64,000 bases of DNA from Planctomonas deserti. Lineage in GTDB: Bacteria > Actinomycetota > Actinomycetes > Actinomycetales > Microbacteriaceae. Each line of letters starts with the position of its first letter. Within the stretch, counting starts at the first letter, position 1. The notes beneath the pieces were generated by a model. That model made no database searches and was not told the DNA's origin. It worked only from the letters and a program-made list of their open reading frames with translations. The stretch is from assembly GCF_003067705.1 (NCBI RefSeq), contig NZ_QANL01000002.1, positions 558,001 to 622,000 of the forward strand, given 5' to 3'. This document shows, piece by piece, positions 36,845 to 46,095 of the stretch. The position numbers and the translations under genes are program-made.

Positions 36845-38095
36845 ATGGACGACAGCACCGACGCCCTGAGCGCGGACGCGGCCCGGACGGTCGACGCCAT
36901 CTGGCGCATCGAGGGCGCGCGCATTGTCGCCGGCCTCGCGAAGATGGTCGGCGACGTCGGCCTCGCGGAGGATCTGGCGCAGCAGGCGATCGTCGACGCG
37001 CTCGAGCAGTGGCCGGAGTCGGGCGTCCCGCGCAACGCGGGCGCCTGGCTCACGGCGGTCGCCAAGCGGAAGGCGATCGACGGCTGGCGCCGGCGGGAGC
37101 GGCTCGACGACCGCTATCGCGCGATTGCGCACGACCTGGACGCGCGGGAGGACGAGGAGTGGGACCCGATCGGCGACGACGTGCTCCGGCTCGTCTTCAC
37201 CGCCTGTCACCCGGTGCTCGCCCGGGACGCCCAGGTCGCGATGACGCTCCGGATGATCGGCGGGCTTACCACCGAGGAGATCGGGCGGCTGTACTTCGTG
37301 CCGGTCGCCACCGTGCAGCAGCGCATCGTGCGGGCGAAGAAGACGCTGAGCGCCGCGATGGTGCCGTTCGAGGTGCCCGATCCGCACGAGTGGAGCGCCC
37401 GGCTGGGGTCCGTGCTCGGGGTCGTCTATCTCGTGTTCACGGAGGGCTACGCGGCGACCTCGGGCGACCGCTGGATCCGCATCGACCTGGCCAACGAGGC
37501 GCTGCGGATCGGACGCGTGCTCGCCCGGCTCATGCCGCGGGAACCCGAGGTACACGGACTCGTCGCCCTCATGGAGTTCCAGGCGTCACGGTTCGCCGCC
37601 CGGGTGGCCCGGGACGGAACGCCCATCCTGCTGGCCGATCAGGACCGGTCTCGCTGGGATCGCGCGCAGATCGAGCGCGGCCGGGCGGCCCTGGCCCGCG
37701 CGGACGCCATCGGTCGCGGCCGGGGCTCCTATGCGCTGCAGGCCGCCATCGCCGAGTGCCACGCGGTCGCCCGCAGGTTCGAGGACACGGACTGGGAGCG
37801 CATCGTGCTGCTGTACGAGGCGCTCGGGCGGATCGCCCCGAATCCGGTCGTCGAGCTGAACCGTGCGGTCGCGGTGTCCATGGCCACCGGACCGGCGTCC
37901 GCCCTGCAGATCGTCGACCGGCTCGCGGCGGACGGTGCCCTGCGCGGATCCCACCTGCTGCCGAGCGTGCGGGGCGAGCTCCTCAGCCGGCTCGGCCGAC
38001 GGGAGGAGGCGCGCTCGGAGCTCACCACGGCTGCCGGGCTCGCCGGGAACGAACGGGAGCGGGAGGTGCTGCGCGCGAAGGCGGCGGCACTCTGA
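36845..38095 (+). CDS. ECF42-group RNA polymerase sigma factor with TPR-like C-terminal domain
   Basis: 416 aa, about twice a minimal ECF sigma. Region 2 is at about residues 15-85 (LAEDLAQQAIVDALEQWPESG, then WLTAVAKRKAIDGWRRRERLDDRY) and region 4 at about 130-180 (GGLTTEEIGRLYFVPVATVQQRIVRAKK). Residues ~185-416 form the helical TPR-like extension characteristic of ECF42; it includes LVYLVFTEGYAATSGD, the GRGSYALQAAIAECHA segment and ELNRAVAVSMATGP. No anti-sigma gene is present; the extension is thought to control activity in this group. Confidence 0.94.
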   Translation: MDDSTDALSADAARTVDAIWRIEGARIVAGLAKMVGDVGLAEDLAQQAIVDALEQWPESGVPRNAGAWLTAVAKRKAIDGWRRRERLDDRYRAIAHDLDAREDEEWDPIGDDVLRLVFTACHPVLARDAQVAMTLRMIGGLTTEEIGRLYFVPVATVQQRIVRAKKTLSAAMVPFEVPDPHEWSARLGSVLGVVYLVFTEGYAATSGDRWIRIDLANEALRIGRVLARLMPREPEVHGLVALMEFQASRFAARVARDGTPILLADQDRSRWDRAQIERGRAALARADAIGRGRGSYALQAAIAECHAVARRFEDTDWERIVLLYEALGRIAPNPVVELNRAVAVSMATGPASALQIVDRLAADGALRGSHLLPSVRGELLSRLGRREEARSELTTAAGLAGNEREREVLRAKAAAL

Positions 38096-38155
38096 TCACC
38101 CATCCGGCCCGGCAGACGCGGCTCCGGTCCGCCCCCGCTCGCTCGAGAGAGGCGG

Positions 38156-38776
38156 TCAGGCGCCGTCGACCGGGTCGACGCGCCAGCGCATCAGCACGTT
38201 GCCCGACTCCTCCCACACGCGGGTGCCGAGGAGCTTGAGCGCCACGGGCGGCCGAGAGTCGAACAGCGACACCCCCTGCCCGCCGATGAGCGGGAAGGTG
38301 ACGAGGTGCAGCTCGTCGACGAGCCCGGCCCGCATCAGGTCGTTCCAGAGCATGCGCCCGAGCAGCACGAGGATGCCGCGTCCATCGGCAGCCTTGAGCG
38401 CGGCGACCTCGGCCCGCGCGTCCGCCACGGCCACGACACGGGTGTTCCGGTACGGCGCGAGGTCCGCCTCGGTGATCGTGTCGGAGACGATGACCTTCTC
38501 GACCGCCTCGAACAGCGCGGCGAACTCGCGCCGGATGTCCGTGGCGCCCGGGTCGTCGCGCACCCCCGCCCAGTAGCCGAGATTCCCGAGCGACGATCGC
38601 CTGCCCGACAGCAGGACGACGTCAGAGGCCCGCAGCAGGCTCGTCGTGTAGTGGTCGAAGGTGTCGGCGTCCCGGTAGTCGGGGTGCTGGTGCTCGAAGA
38701 ACGAGCCGATGTCGTGGTCGTCGTCCTCGTAGAGGCCGTCGACGGTGACGAAGTTGCAGACCGTGAGCGTGCGCAT
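38156..38776 (-). CDS. Dihydrofolate reductase-like (RibD C-terminal) family protein
   Basis: 206 aa. RibD_C/DHFR-fold reductase of unknown substrate, probably NAD(P)H-dependent. [20 protein letters not shown] opens the fold, [11 protein letters not shown] and [40 protein letters not shown] are the typical cofactor-side segments. TAGCGT (38783-38788) lies 6 nt before the ATG, so a leaderless mRNA is likely. Converges on the ECF42 gene. Confidence 0.88.
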   Translation of the reverse strand: MRTLTVCNFVTVDGLYEDDDHDIGSFFEHQHPDYRDADTFDHYTTSLLRASDVVLLSGRRSSLGNLGYWAGVRDDPGATDIRREFAALFEAVEKVIVSDTITEADLAPYRNTRVVAVADARAEVAALKAADGRGILVLLGRMLWNDLMRAGLVDELHLVTFPLIGGQGVSLFDSRPPVALKLLGTRVWEESGNVLMRWRVDPVDGA

Positions 38777-38782
38777 GGGGCC

Positions 38783-38788
38783 ACGCTA
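38783..38788 (-). promoter_or_regulatory. -10 box of the RibD-like reductase gene, leaderless start
   Basis: TAGCGT on the minus strand, 6 nt upstream of ATG 38776. Confidence 0.45.
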
Positions 38789-38804
38789 GACCGGCGCGTG
38801 CGAC

Positions 38805-39557
38805 TCAGGAGAAGGTCGGCGGGTTCACGGCCACGAGGAAGATGCCCAGCCAGTGGCAGAGGAACGCCAGCAGGGTGAGCGTGTGGAAGATCTCGTGGAA
38901 GCCGAAGTGACCGGGCCACGGGTTCGGGCGCTTCAGCCCGTAGATCACTGCGCCGATCGTGTAGAAGATGCCGCCGGCGATGATCAGCGTCATCATGGCC
39001 GGGTCCGCGGCGAAGAAGTCGCCGATGAACGGCAGGCAGGCGTAGCCGAGCAGGAGGTACAGGGGCACGTACAGCCAGCGCGGGGCGCCGATCCAGAGCA
39101 CGCGGAAGGCGATTCCGAGGCCGGCGCCGCACCACACGAGCCAGAGCAGGAGTACCGACTTCTCCTGCGGCAGGGCCAGCACCGTGATGGGCGTGTACGA
39201 CCCGGCGATGAGCAGGAAGATGTTCGCGTGGTCGATGCGCTTCAGCAGGCGCTTCATGGGCGGCGACCAGCGGAACCGGTGGTACAGCGCGGAGTTGCCG
39301 AACAGCAGCAGCGACGACGCGACGAAGATGCCGGTGCTCGTCTTCGCCGCCGCCCCCTCGGCCGCGAGGACGAGGATCACGCCGAGCACGATGGCGAGCG
39401 GGAACGTGGCCGCGTGGATCCAGCCGCGCCAGGTGGGCCGCGCGTCCTCCTCGGCCGGATGCTGGATCGCATCCTCGAGGACGGGGATGTTCGGCAGGTC
39501 GGCCGCCGGTTCCCTGTCCACCCGGCCGGTTCCCTCGTCCTGACGGCTGCTCTCCAT
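38805..39557 (-). CDS. Hemolysin III/PAQR-family membrane protein
   Basis: 250 aa, seven membrane segments after a ~45-residue acidic cytoplasmic N-terminus. Family motifs: FGNSALYHRFRWSPPMKRLLKRIDHANIFLLIAGSYTP (Ser-His and Asp-His metal-site residues) and, at the C-terminus, FGFHEIFHTLTLLAFLCHW with the His pair. These conserved Asp/His residues suggest a metal-dependent membrane hydrolase, as in adiponectin receptors; the bacterial role is uncertain. A homologous gene also neighbours the isoprenyl transferase gene in mycobacteria. Starts behind TAAAAT with a 6-nt gap. Confidence 0.92.
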   Translation of the reverse strand: MESSRQDEGTGRVDREPAADLPNIPVLEDAIQHPAEEDARPTWRGWIHAATFPLAIVLGVILVLAAEGAAAKTSTGIFVASSLLLFGNSALYHRFRWSPPMKRLLKRIDHANIFLLIAGSYTPITVLALPQEKSVLLLWLVWCGAGLGIAFRVLWIGAPRWLYVPLYLLLGYACLPFIGDFFAADPAMMTLIIAGGIFYTIGAVIYGLKRPNPWPGHFGFHEIFHTLTLLAFLCHWLGIFLVAVNPPTFS

Positions 39558-39563
39558 GCTGGG

Positions 39564-39569
39564 ATTTTA
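39564..39569 (-). promoter_or_regulatory. -10 box of the hemolysin III gene, leaderless start
   Basis: TAAAAT on the minus strand, 6 nt upstream of ATG 39557; one of the best -10 matches in the window. Confidence 0.55.
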
Positions 39570-39629
39570 GGGGAACGGGGAAAGGGCTTCGGGACGGCCA
39601 GCCGAGGCGGGAAGGGGGCGCGCGTGGGC

Positions 39630-39635
39630 TAGCGT
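39630..39635 (+). promoter_or_regulatory. -10 box of uppS, leaderless start
   Basis: TAGCGT ends 6 nt before GTG 39642. Confidence 0.45.
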
Positions 39636-39641
39636 GATGGG

Positions 39642-40427
39642 GTGCGCAACCGCCCCATGCCCCTCGGCTCCGGCATCGTCTACCGGCTGTACGAGAAGGG
39701 CATCCGCAAGGGCCTGAGGCCGGAAGCCCTGCCGCACCACGTCGCCATGATCGTGGACGGCAACCGCCGCTGGGCCGCTCAGCGCATGCTCGAGACCGCG
39801 GCGCACGGGCACCGCGCGGGGGCGGCGAAGATCCAGGAATTCCTCGGCTGGTGCGACGACCTCGACATCCGCGTGGTCACGCTCTACCTGCTCTCGAACG
39901 ACAACCTGACGGGCCGAGCGAGCGAGGAGCTCAACGAGCTGTTCGAGATCATCGCCCAGCTCATCGACGACCTGTCCTCCTCCCGGGACTGGCGCATCAA
40001 GCACGTCGGCACGACGGAGAACCTGCCCGAGCGCCTCGCGACCGCGCTGCGCGAGGGCGAGGAGCGCACGGCCTCGCACACCGGCCTGCACATCAACCTC
40101 GCCGTGGGTTACGGCGGCCGGCACGAGATCGCGGACGCGGTGCGCAGCATCCTCGCCGAGCACCAGAGCGCGGGCGGCACCATCGAGGAGCTGGGCGAGC
40201 TGCTCACGCCCGACCTGATCGGCGAGCACCTCTACACGAGCGGGCAGCCCGACCCGGACCTCGTCATCCGCACCTCGGGCGAGCAGCGGGTGAGCGACTT
40301 CATGCTCTGGCAGAGCGCCCACAGCGAGCTGTACTTCGTCGAGGCCCTGTACCCGGACCTCCGCGAGGTCGACTTCCTGCGAGCCCTGCGCGACTACTCC
40401 AAGCGCCACCGCCGATTCGGGACGTGA
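39642..40427 (+). CDS. uppS: Isoprenyl transferase (cis-prenyltransferase)
   Basis: 261 aa. Condenses isopentenyl diphosphate onto an allylic diphosphate in Z configuration, supplying polyprenyl carriers for the cell wall. Catalytic Asp in HVAMIVDGNRRWA (~residue 40), IKHVGTTENLPERL, and the C-terminal substrate motif VIRTSGEQRVSDFMLWQSAHSELYF. Whether it makes the long carrier or only a short Z-prenyl intermediate (as one of two mycobacterial paralogues does) cannot be told. The aminotransferase gene begins 1 bp after its stop. Confidence 0.93.
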   Translation: MRNRPMPLGSGIVYRLYEKGIRKGLRPEALPHHVAMIVDGNRRWAAQRMLETAAHGHRAGAAKIQEFLGWCDDLDIRVVTLYLLSNDNLTGRASEELNELFEIIAQLIDDLSSSRDWRIKHVGTTENLPERLATALREGEERTASHTGLHINLAVGYGGRHEIADAVRSILAEHQSAGGTIEELGELLTPDLIGEHLYTSGQPDPDLVIRTSGEQRVSDFMLWQSAHSELYFVEALYPDLREVDFLRALRDYSKRHRRFGT

Positions 40428-40428
40428 C

Positions 40429-41568
40429 ATGACCATCGATGCAGCGACCACCATCGACGGGTTCGTCGCCGACTTCGACGAGGAGCCGGGCTACCTCGAC
40501 TTCGCCGCGGTCGGTCCGCCGTCGCGCTCGGTGATCGACGAGGAGCGCGGCCTGCTCGACACGCTCGCGCGCGCCCGCTTCGGCTCGCTGAACGGCGTGC
40601 GGAACCAGGGCACCCGGGTCCGGGCGGCCGTGTCGGCGCTGACCCGCGTGCCGGCCGACCGGATCGTCTTCCAGCCGAACACGAGCACCGGCCTCATGCA
40701 CGCCCTCTTCGGGCTCACCGGTCCCGTGCTGCTGTCCGCCGCGGAGTTCCCCAGCGTGCCCTTCGCCGCGGTCCGCGCCCAGCAGGCCCTCGGCGTCGTG
40801 ACGCCGCAGTGGCTGCCGACCCCGAACGGGCGCGTGACGCCCGCGGGCATCCGGGACGCGCTCACGCCCGAGACCGTCGCCGTCGCGGTGAGCCTCGTCG
40901 ACTCCCGCACCGGCTACCTCGCCGACCTGGAGGGCATCCGCCAGGTCATCGGCACCCGCCTGCTGATCGTCGATGCGATCCAGGGCTTCGGCGTCGTGGA
41001 CGCGCCCTGGGAGGTCGCGGACGTGATCGCGACGGGGGGCCAGAAGTGGGTGCGCGCGGGCTGGGGGACCGGTTTCCTTGCCCTCAGCGAGCGTGCCGCC
41101 GACACCCTCGTGCCGGTGATGTCCGGATTCGTCGGCACGCCGGATGACGACCTGCCCTGGGACGCGGTGCCCGACCCGGCGCGCGGCGCCCGCGCCTTCC
41201 GCACCACGAACCCGGACCCGCTCGCGGAGGCGCGCCTCGCGGTCGCGCTCGAGCGCATCGCGGACGCCGGGGTGCCGTCGATCTCCGCGCGCATCGCGCA
41301 CACCGTCTCCCGGGTCATCGACCTGGCCGACGAGGCCGCGCTGGCCGTGGTGTCGTCGCGTGCCGAGAACGAGCGGGCCGGCATCGTGGTCGTGGAGCCG
41401 CCGGAGGATCAGCTGACCGCCCTCGGCGCCGCGCTGTTCAACCACGGCATCACGGCGACCGTGCGGCAGGGCCGGGTGCGCCTCGGCGTGCACGCGTCGA
41501 CGTCGGACGAGACGCTCGACATGGTGCGCGCCGCGTTCACCTCGTTCGGCTCGACCATCACCTACTGA
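40429..41568 (+). CDS. Class V aminotransferase-fold PLP enzyme
   Basis: 379 aa. PLP-dependent enzyme of the cysteine desulfurase/kynureninase-like class V group. The PLP lysine is in TGGQKWVRAGWGTGFL (~residue 205) and the preceding Asp in LLIVDAIQGFGVV (~180) is typical. The N-terminal GYLDFAAVGPPSRSV and IVFQPNTSTGLMHALFGL match the family. No SufS/NifS active Cys is evident, so a desulfurase role is unlikely; the reaction is unassigned. Directly downstream of uppS and probably cotranscribed. Confidence 0.88.
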   Translation: MTIDAATTIDGFVADFDEEPGYLDFAAVGPPSRSVIDEERGLLDTLARARFGSLNGVRNQGTRVRAAVSALTRVPADRIVFQPNTSTGLMHALFGLTGPVLLSAAEFPSVPFAAVRAQQALGVVTPQWLPTPNGRVTPAGIRDALTPETVAVAVSLVDSRTGYLADLEGIRQVIGTRLLIVDAIQGFGVVDAPWEVADVIATGGQKWVRAGWGTGFLALSERAADTLVPVMSGFVGTPDDDLPWDAVPDPARGARAFRTTNPDPLAEARLAVALERIADAGVPSISARIAHTVSRVIDLADEAALAVVSSRAENERAGIVVVEPPEDQLTALGAALFNHGITATVRQGRVRLGVHASTSDETLDMVRAAFTSFGSTITY

Positions 41569-41630
41569 GCGCACGGCCGGCGCTTTCGGGAGATCCGGGG
41601 ACGGTGCCCGGATCCGGTTCCGGATTGTTC

Positions 41631-41657
41631 ACACGCGCGACACATTGGGTCGCGTGT
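41631..41657 (+). promoter_or_regulatory. Hairpin in the phoH upstream region (possible terminator)
   Basis: ACACGCGCGAC pairs with GTCGCGTGT (two-nt bulge, 7-nt loop). It lies 63 bp after the aminotransferase stop and may end that transcript. Confidence 0.4.
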
Positions 41658-41775
41658 CGCAGCAGCGGGGGTCCCCGGCGCGGACGTAGGTTCAACCCAT
41701 CAGGTAAGGCACCTGGTCGAGACGGCCACACAAGTACGGCTCGATAGTGCTCCACTGGCCGACTCGCCGACTAAT

Positions 41776-41797
41776 CCGAGGCACCGAAACGCCTCGG
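41776..41797 (+). promoter_or_regulatory. Hairpin just before the phoH ribosome-binding site
   Basis: 7-bp stem CCGAGGC/GCCTCGG with loop ACCGAAAC, ending 4 nt before the TTGGAG ribosome-binding site. It could modulate translation initiation of the PIN-PhoH gene. Structure judged by eye. Confidence 0.4.
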
Positions 41798-41810
41798 GGT
41801 TGGAGTGGTC

Positions 41811-43172
41811 GTGGCCGCAATGAACACGCAGAAGCCGATGCTCGCCGACGGGATCGCATCCCGCGAGACTCAGGACCAGGCGGAGCGCACGTACGTGCTC
41901 GACACGTCGGTGCTGCTGTCCGATCCCAAGGCGATCTTCCGCTTCGCCGAGCACGCCGTCGTGCTCCCGGTGATCGTCGTGACGGAGCTGGAGTCGAAGC
42001 GCAATGACCCGGAGATCGGGTACTTCGCCAGGCAGGCCCTGCGTCACCTCGACGACCTCCGGGTGCGGCACGAGCGCCTCGACTTCCCGATCCCCGTGGG
42101 CGACGAGGGCGGGAGCATCCGCGTCGAGCTGAACCACTCCAACATGGGCGTGCTGCCCTCAGGCCTGCAGCTCAACGACAACGACTCGCGCATCCTTGCC
42201 GTCGCCCTCAACCTCGCCAACGAGGGGGTCGCGGTCACCGTGGTCTCCAAGGACCTGCCACTGCGCGTCAAGGCCGCGTCGATCGGCCTCAGCGCGGACG
42301 AGTACCGGGCCGAGCAGGCCGTCGACTCCGGTTGGACCGGCATGGCTGACGTCACCCTCGGCTCGGAAGACATGGCCCAGCTGTACGAGGACGAGCGGCT
42401 CAGCACGGACGCGGTCATCGACCTCCCGGTGAACACCGGCGTGATCCTGCACTCGAACCGGGGATCCGCGCTCGCCCGCGTCACGTCCGCCGGCGAGGTG
42501 CGGCTCGTGCGCGGTGACCGCGACGTCTTCGGCCTGCACGGCCGCTCCGCCGAGCAGCGACTCGCGATCGACATGCTGCTCGACTCCGACGTGGGCATCG
42601 TCTCGCTCGGCGGCCGGGCCGGCACGGGCAAGTCCGCGATCGCGCTCTGCGCGGCCCTCGAGGCCGTGCTGGAGAAGCAGCAGCACCGCAAGATCATCGT
42701 CTTCCGCCCGCTCTACGCGGTCGGCGGCCAGGAGCTCGGGTTCCTGCCCGGTGACGCCACGGAGAAGATGAACCCGTGGGCGCAGGCGGTGTTCGACACG
42801 CTCGGCGCGCTCGTGTCCGAGAACGTGCTCGAGGAGGTGCTGGCCCGGGGCATTCTCGAGGTGCTGCCGCTCACCCACATCCGCGGACGCTCGCTGCACG
42901 ACGCGTTCGTTATCGTGGACGAGGCGCAGTCGCTCGAGCGGAACGTTCTGCTCACGGTGCTCAGCCGCATCGGGCAGAACTCGCGCGTCGTGCTCACCCA
43001 CGACGTGGCCCAGCGCGACAACCTGCGGGTCGGCCGGCACGACGGCGTCGCCTCGGTGATCGAGACGCTGAAGGGGCACCCGCTGTTCGCGCACATCACG
43101 TTCACGCGCTCCGAGCGCAGCGCGATCGCGGCCCTGGTCACGGAGCTGCTGGAGTCCAACGACGTCGCCTAG
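41811..43172 (+). CDS. PIN domain-PhoH fusion (PhoH2-like RNA helicase/ribonuclease)
   Basis: 453 aa. N-terminal PIN ribonuclease domain ([19 protein letters not shown], with Glu in [14 protein letters not shown] and Asp in [15 protein letters not shown]) fused to a C-terminal PhoH ATPase (Walker [18 protein letters not shown], Walker [15 protein letters not shown]). PhoH2 proteins unwind and cut RNA. The PIN acidic residues and both nucleotide motifs are intact. GTG 41811 has TTGGAG 5 nt upstream; GTG 41805 and ATG 41820 are alternatives. A ~240-bp leader with two hairpins is longer than most in this window. Confidence 0.92.
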   Translation: MAAMNTQKPMLADGIASRETQDQAERTYVLDTSVLLSDPKAIFRFAEHAVVLPVIVVTELESKRNDPEIGYFARQALRHLDDLRVRHERLDFPIPVGDEGGSIRVELNHSNMGVLPSGLQLNDNDSRILAVALNLANEGVAVTVVSKDLPLRVKAASIGLSADEYRAEQAVDSGWTGMADVTLGSEDMAQLYEDERLSTDAVIDLPVNTGVILHSNRGSALARVTSAGEVRLVRGDRDVFGLHGRSAEQRLAIDMLLDSDVGIVSLGGRAGTGKSAIALCAALEAVLEKQQHRKIIVFRPLYAVGGQELGFLPGDATEKMNPWAQAVFDTLGALVSENVLEEVLARGILEVLPLTHIRGRSLHDAFVIVDEAQSLERNVLLTVLSRIGQNSRVVLTHDVAQRDNLRVGRHDGVASVIETLKGHPLFAHITFTRSERSAIAALVTELLESNDVA

Positions 43173-43187
43173 CGACGCGTGAACGAC

Positions 43188-43218
43188 GAACCGCCCCGGC
43201 CGTGTGCCGGGGCGGTTC
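43188..43218. terminator. Terminator between convergent phoH and fumC
   Basis: Perfect 13-bp stem GAACCGCCCCGGC with its complement and a 5-nt loop, 15 bp past the phoH stop. Confidence 0.8.
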
Positions 43219-43227
43219 GTGTCCTCA

Positions 43228-43382
43228 TGCGGGGACTACAGGCCGGGGGTCGACGCAATTCAGCAGATCCGCCCTCGTCCGCGGCGTGTCGGGGCCTCCG
43301 AACGGCGTGTCCTCCGGAATCTGCTGAGTTGCGTTGCAGGTCCTGCCGAGGTGCGGAGAGTGCGGGGACTACAGGCCGGGGG
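43228..43382. repeat. Element with 22-bp direct repeats and internal inverted repeat at the fumC 3' end
   Basis: TGCGGGGACTACAGGCCGG plus GGG occurs at 43228-43249 and 43361-43382 (133-bp period). The second copy includes the last codons and stop of fumC. Between them, 43252-43271 (GACGCAATTCAGCAGATCCG) pairs with 43315-43335 (CGGAATCTGCTGAGTTGCGTT) as an imperfect inverted repeat. This looks like a small non-coding palindromic insertion with duplication of the fumC end. Confidence 0.8.
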
Positions 43383-44775
43383 CGGTCATCCGCAGCACGT
43401 CGAGGGCCGTGTCCAGCTGCTCCTCGGTGACCTCGCCGCGCTCCACGTAGCCGAGGTCGATCACGGCCTCGCGCACCGTGAGCTTCTTCGCCACGGAGTG
43501 CTTCGCGATCTTCGCGGCCGCCTCGTAGCCGATCACGCGGTTCAGCGGCGTGACGATCGAGGGCGACGACTCCGCGAGGGCGAGCGCGCGCTCCGCGTTC
43601 ACCTCGAGGCCGTCGACGGTCTTGTCGGCGAGCAGCACGGTCGACGTCGCGAGCGTGCGGATCGACTCGAGCAGCGCGGTGCCCATCACCGGGATCGCGA
43701 CGTTGAGCTCGAACGCGCCGGACGCGCCCGCCCAGGCGATGGTCGCGTCGTTGCCGACGACGCGGGCGGAGACCATGAGCACGGCCTCCGGGATGACCGG
43801 GTTCACCTTGCCGGGCATGATCGAGGAGCCGGGCTGCAGGTCGGGGATGTGCAGCTCGCCGAGACCGGTGTTGGGGCCGGAGCCCATCCAGCGCAGGTCG
43901 TTGCAGATCTTGGTCAGGCTCACGGCGATCACGCGGAGCGCACCGGACGCCTCGACGAGCGCGTCGCGCGCGCCCTGAGCCTCGAAGTGGTCCTCGGCCT
44001 CGGTGAGGGGCAGGCCGGAGTCCTCGGCGAGCAGTTCGATGACGCGCTGCGGGAAGCCGAGCGGCGTGTTGATGCCCGTTCCCGTCGCGGTGCCGCCGAG
44101 CGGAACCTCCGCGACGCGGGGGAGTGCGGACTTCACACGTTCGATGCCGAGGCGGATCTGGCGCGCGTAGCCGCGGAACTCCTGGCCGAACGTGACGGGC
44201 GTGGCGTCCATGAGGTGCGTGCGGCCGGCCTTGACGGTGGTCTTCCACAGCTCCGCCTTGGCCTCGAGCGCGGTGGCGAGGTGCTCGAGGGAGGGGAGGA
44301 GGGAGTTGAGCAGCGCGTCCGTCACGGCGACGTGCACGGAGGTGGGGAAGACGTCGTTCGAGGACTGCGACGCATTCACCTGGTCGTTGGGGTGCACCGG
44401 CGAGCCCAGCACGGTGCTGGCCAGCGTCGCCAGCACCTCGTTCATGTTCATGTTCGACGAGGTGCCGCTGCCCGTCTGGTAGACGTCGATGGGGAACTGG
44501 TCGTGGTGCTCGCCCCCGATGATGCGGTTCGCGGCCGCCACGATCGCGTCCGCGACCGGCTGATCGAGGATCCCGAGCTCCGCGTTCGCGAGGGCGGCGG
44601 CGCGCTTGATCCGCGCGAGCGCGACGATCTGACCGGGTTCGAGGCGGCTGCCGGAGATCGGGAAGTTCTCGACGGCGCGCTGCGTCTGCGCGGCGTAGAG
44701 CGCCTCGCGCGGCACGCGCACCTCGCCCATCGTGTCGTGCTCGATGCGGTACTCGGTCTCGGGGGTGTCCACCAC
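43369..44775 (-). CDS. fumC: Class II fumarate hydratase
   Basis: 468 aa, full length. Citric-acid-cycle conversion of fumarate to malate; iron-independent, heat-stable class. Signature [11 protein letters not shown] (~residue 320) carries the mobile catalytic loop Ser; [14 protein letters not shown] and [15 protein letters not shown] (catalytic His replaced region HLMDATPV) are present. GTG 44775 is 8 nt behind AAGGAC. The terminal codons for Pro-Gly-Leu and the stop lie within a 22-bp direct repeat shared with the intergenic region. The carbonic anhydrase gene is 59 bp upstream in the same direction. Confidence 0.96.
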   Translation of the reverse strand: MVDTPETEYRIEHDTMGEVRVPREALYAAQTQRAVENFPISGSRLEPGQIVALARIKRAAALANAELGILDQPVADAIVAAANRIIGGEHHDQFPIDVYQTGSGTSSNMNMNEVLATLASTVLGSPVHPNDQVNASQSSNDVFPTSVHVAVTDALLNSLLPSLEHLATALEAKAELWKTTVKAGRTHLMDATPVTFGQEFRGYARQIRLGIERVKSALPRVAEVPLGGTATGTGINTPLGFPQRVIELLAEDSGLPLTEAEDHFEAQGARDALVEASGALRVIAVSLTKICNDLRWMGSGPNTGLGELHIPDLQPGSSIMPGKVNPVIPEAVLMVSARVVGNDATIAWAGASGAFELNVAIPVMGTALLESIRTLATSTVLLADKTVDGLEVNAERALALAESSPSIVTPLNRVIGYEAAAKIAKHSVAKKLTVREAVIDLGYVERGEVTEEQLDTALDVLRMTAPGL

Positions 44776-44834
44776 GGTGTGTTGTCCTTCTGGTCGGGGA
44801 ATCGAGTCGTGAGCGAAGTCTGGGCGGGCGGGCG

Positions 44835-45458
44835 TCAGAGGATGCCGACGGCGGTGTCCGGCACCGCCGTGCCCTCGAGCAGCCGGTAGTTGGCGCCGAC
44901 GATGCCGAGGGTGCCGTCCGCGATCGCGTCGCTGATCAGCTCCGAGCGCTCGAGGAGCTCCGCGATCGTGTTGCGCAGGTGCTGGCGGCCCACCTCGGAC
45001 GCGTCCGTGTCGCCGCTGTGCGTCTCGCGCACGCGCTGCACGGCCGGGACGATCCGGTCGACGAGGGACGCGACGTGCGCCGGCAGCGGCGCCGCGTCGG
45101 GCGCCTGGGAGTCGATGGCGGCGCGCACGGCGCCGCACTCGTCGTGTCCGAGCACGACGATCAGGGGCACGCCGAGCACCGCGACCGCGTACTCGAGCGA
45201 GCCCAGCACGGACTCGGAGACGACCTGCCCCGCGTTGCGCACGACGAAGAGGTCGCCGAGGCCCTTGTCGAAGATGATCTCGGCGGCGAGCCGGGAGTCG
45301 CTGCAGCCGAAGAGGGCCGCGGAGGGCGTCTGCTTCAGCGCGAGCTGGGTGCGCCGCTCCACGTCCTGACGGGGATGCAGCGGCTCGCCGTTCACGAAGC
45401 GCGCGTTGCCGCGCACCATCTCGCCCCACACCTTTGCCGGAGTGCGCTGTTCAGTCAT
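44835..45458 (-). CDS. Beta-class carbonic anhydrase
   Basis: 207 aa. Zinc enzyme interconverting CO2 and bicarbonate. Zinc ligands and catalytic dyad are visible: CSDSR (Cys, Asp-Arg; ~residue 51) and HDECGA (His, Cys; ~106), with VVRNAGQVV and [19 protein letters not shown] between. Ribosome-binding site GAGGGA. The start overlaps the end of the DUF4245 gene by 8 bp, placing it in the xseA-xseB-DUF4245 operon. Confidence 0.95.
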   Translation of the reverse strand: MTEQRTPAKVWGEMVRGNARFVNGEPLHPRQDVERRTQLALKQTPSAALFGCSDSRLAAEIIFDKGLGDLFVVRNAGQVVSESVLGSLEYAVAVLGVPLIVVLGHDECGAVRAAIDSQAPDAAPLPAHVASLVDRIVPAVQRVRETHSGDTDASEVGRQHLRNTIAELLERSELISDAIADGTLGIVGANYRLLEGTAVPDTAVGIL

Positions 45459-46095
45459 CGTTTCCCTCGGTCGGAATCTCAGCCGCGACGCCCTCGGCGA
45501 GGGTGCGGAACTCGTCGTCGTCTGCGGAGCCGTACAGCACGTACGCGGTGCCTCCGACGGTCGTCGCGAGCGCGTACTCCGCGAGGCCCGCATCCTCGCG
45601 CGAGCGGTTGTCGAAGATCGACCAGGTCAGGCCCGCGATCTCCTGGGTGCCGGACTCCCGGGCGCCCTCGACCTTCTGCAGCAGCCAGGTCGCGTTGGCC
45701 TCGATGCCCTCGCTGAACCCGATGTACTCGTTGGACGGCGTGAGGAAGCCGATGTACCACTCGGTGACCTGGTCGGCGGTCTGGGTGCGCAGTTCGGCAG
45801 CGTTGCTGCTCCAGCCGGTCGGTACGTCGGGCACGACGACGGGCTCGGACAGGGAGGCGGACGCCTCGATCGCTACCTGCCGGTAGTCGACATCGCCGCG
45901 CTCGGGTGCCTGGGCCCGCGGAACGAGCAGCACGACGACGAGGACGATGCCGAGCGTCGCGAGCAGGGCGTAGATCAGGTTGTTGACGGTCTGCCGCGCG
46001 CGGCGGTTCCTCGACGCCTGGGCCTTGCGGAGGGCGGTCTCCTCCGGCGTCTCGGGGCGGCCGAGCTCGGCGACGACCCTGCTCTGCTTGGCCAT
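45451..46095 (-). CDS. DUF4245 membrane-anchored protein
   Basis: 214 aa. Cytoplasmic N-terminus of ~38 residues, one membrane helix (LIYALLATLGIVLVVVLLV, ~40-58) and an extracytoplasmic DUF4245 domain of ~150 residues with VPTGWSSNAAELR and WYIGFLTPSNEYIGFSEG. Function unknown; the family is actinobacterial and usually linked to exonuclease VII and glpX genes. ATGA overlap with xseB. Confidence 0.9.
   Translation of the reverse strand: MAKQSRVVAELGRPETPEETALRKAQASRNRRARQTVNNLIYALLATLGIVLVVVLLVPRAQAPERGDVDYRQVAIEASASLSEPVVVPDVPTGWSSNAAELRTQTADQVTEWYIGFLTPSNEYIGFSEGIEANATWLLQKVEGARESGTQEIAGLTWSIFDNRSREDAGLAEYALATTVGGTAYVLYGSADDDEFRTLAEGVAAEIPTEGNDD

Noticed and set aside
40429-41568. Cysteine desulfurase (SufS/IscS)
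   Set aside because: The PLP lysine is present but no active-site Cys loop is seen and no iron-sulfur assembly genes are near.
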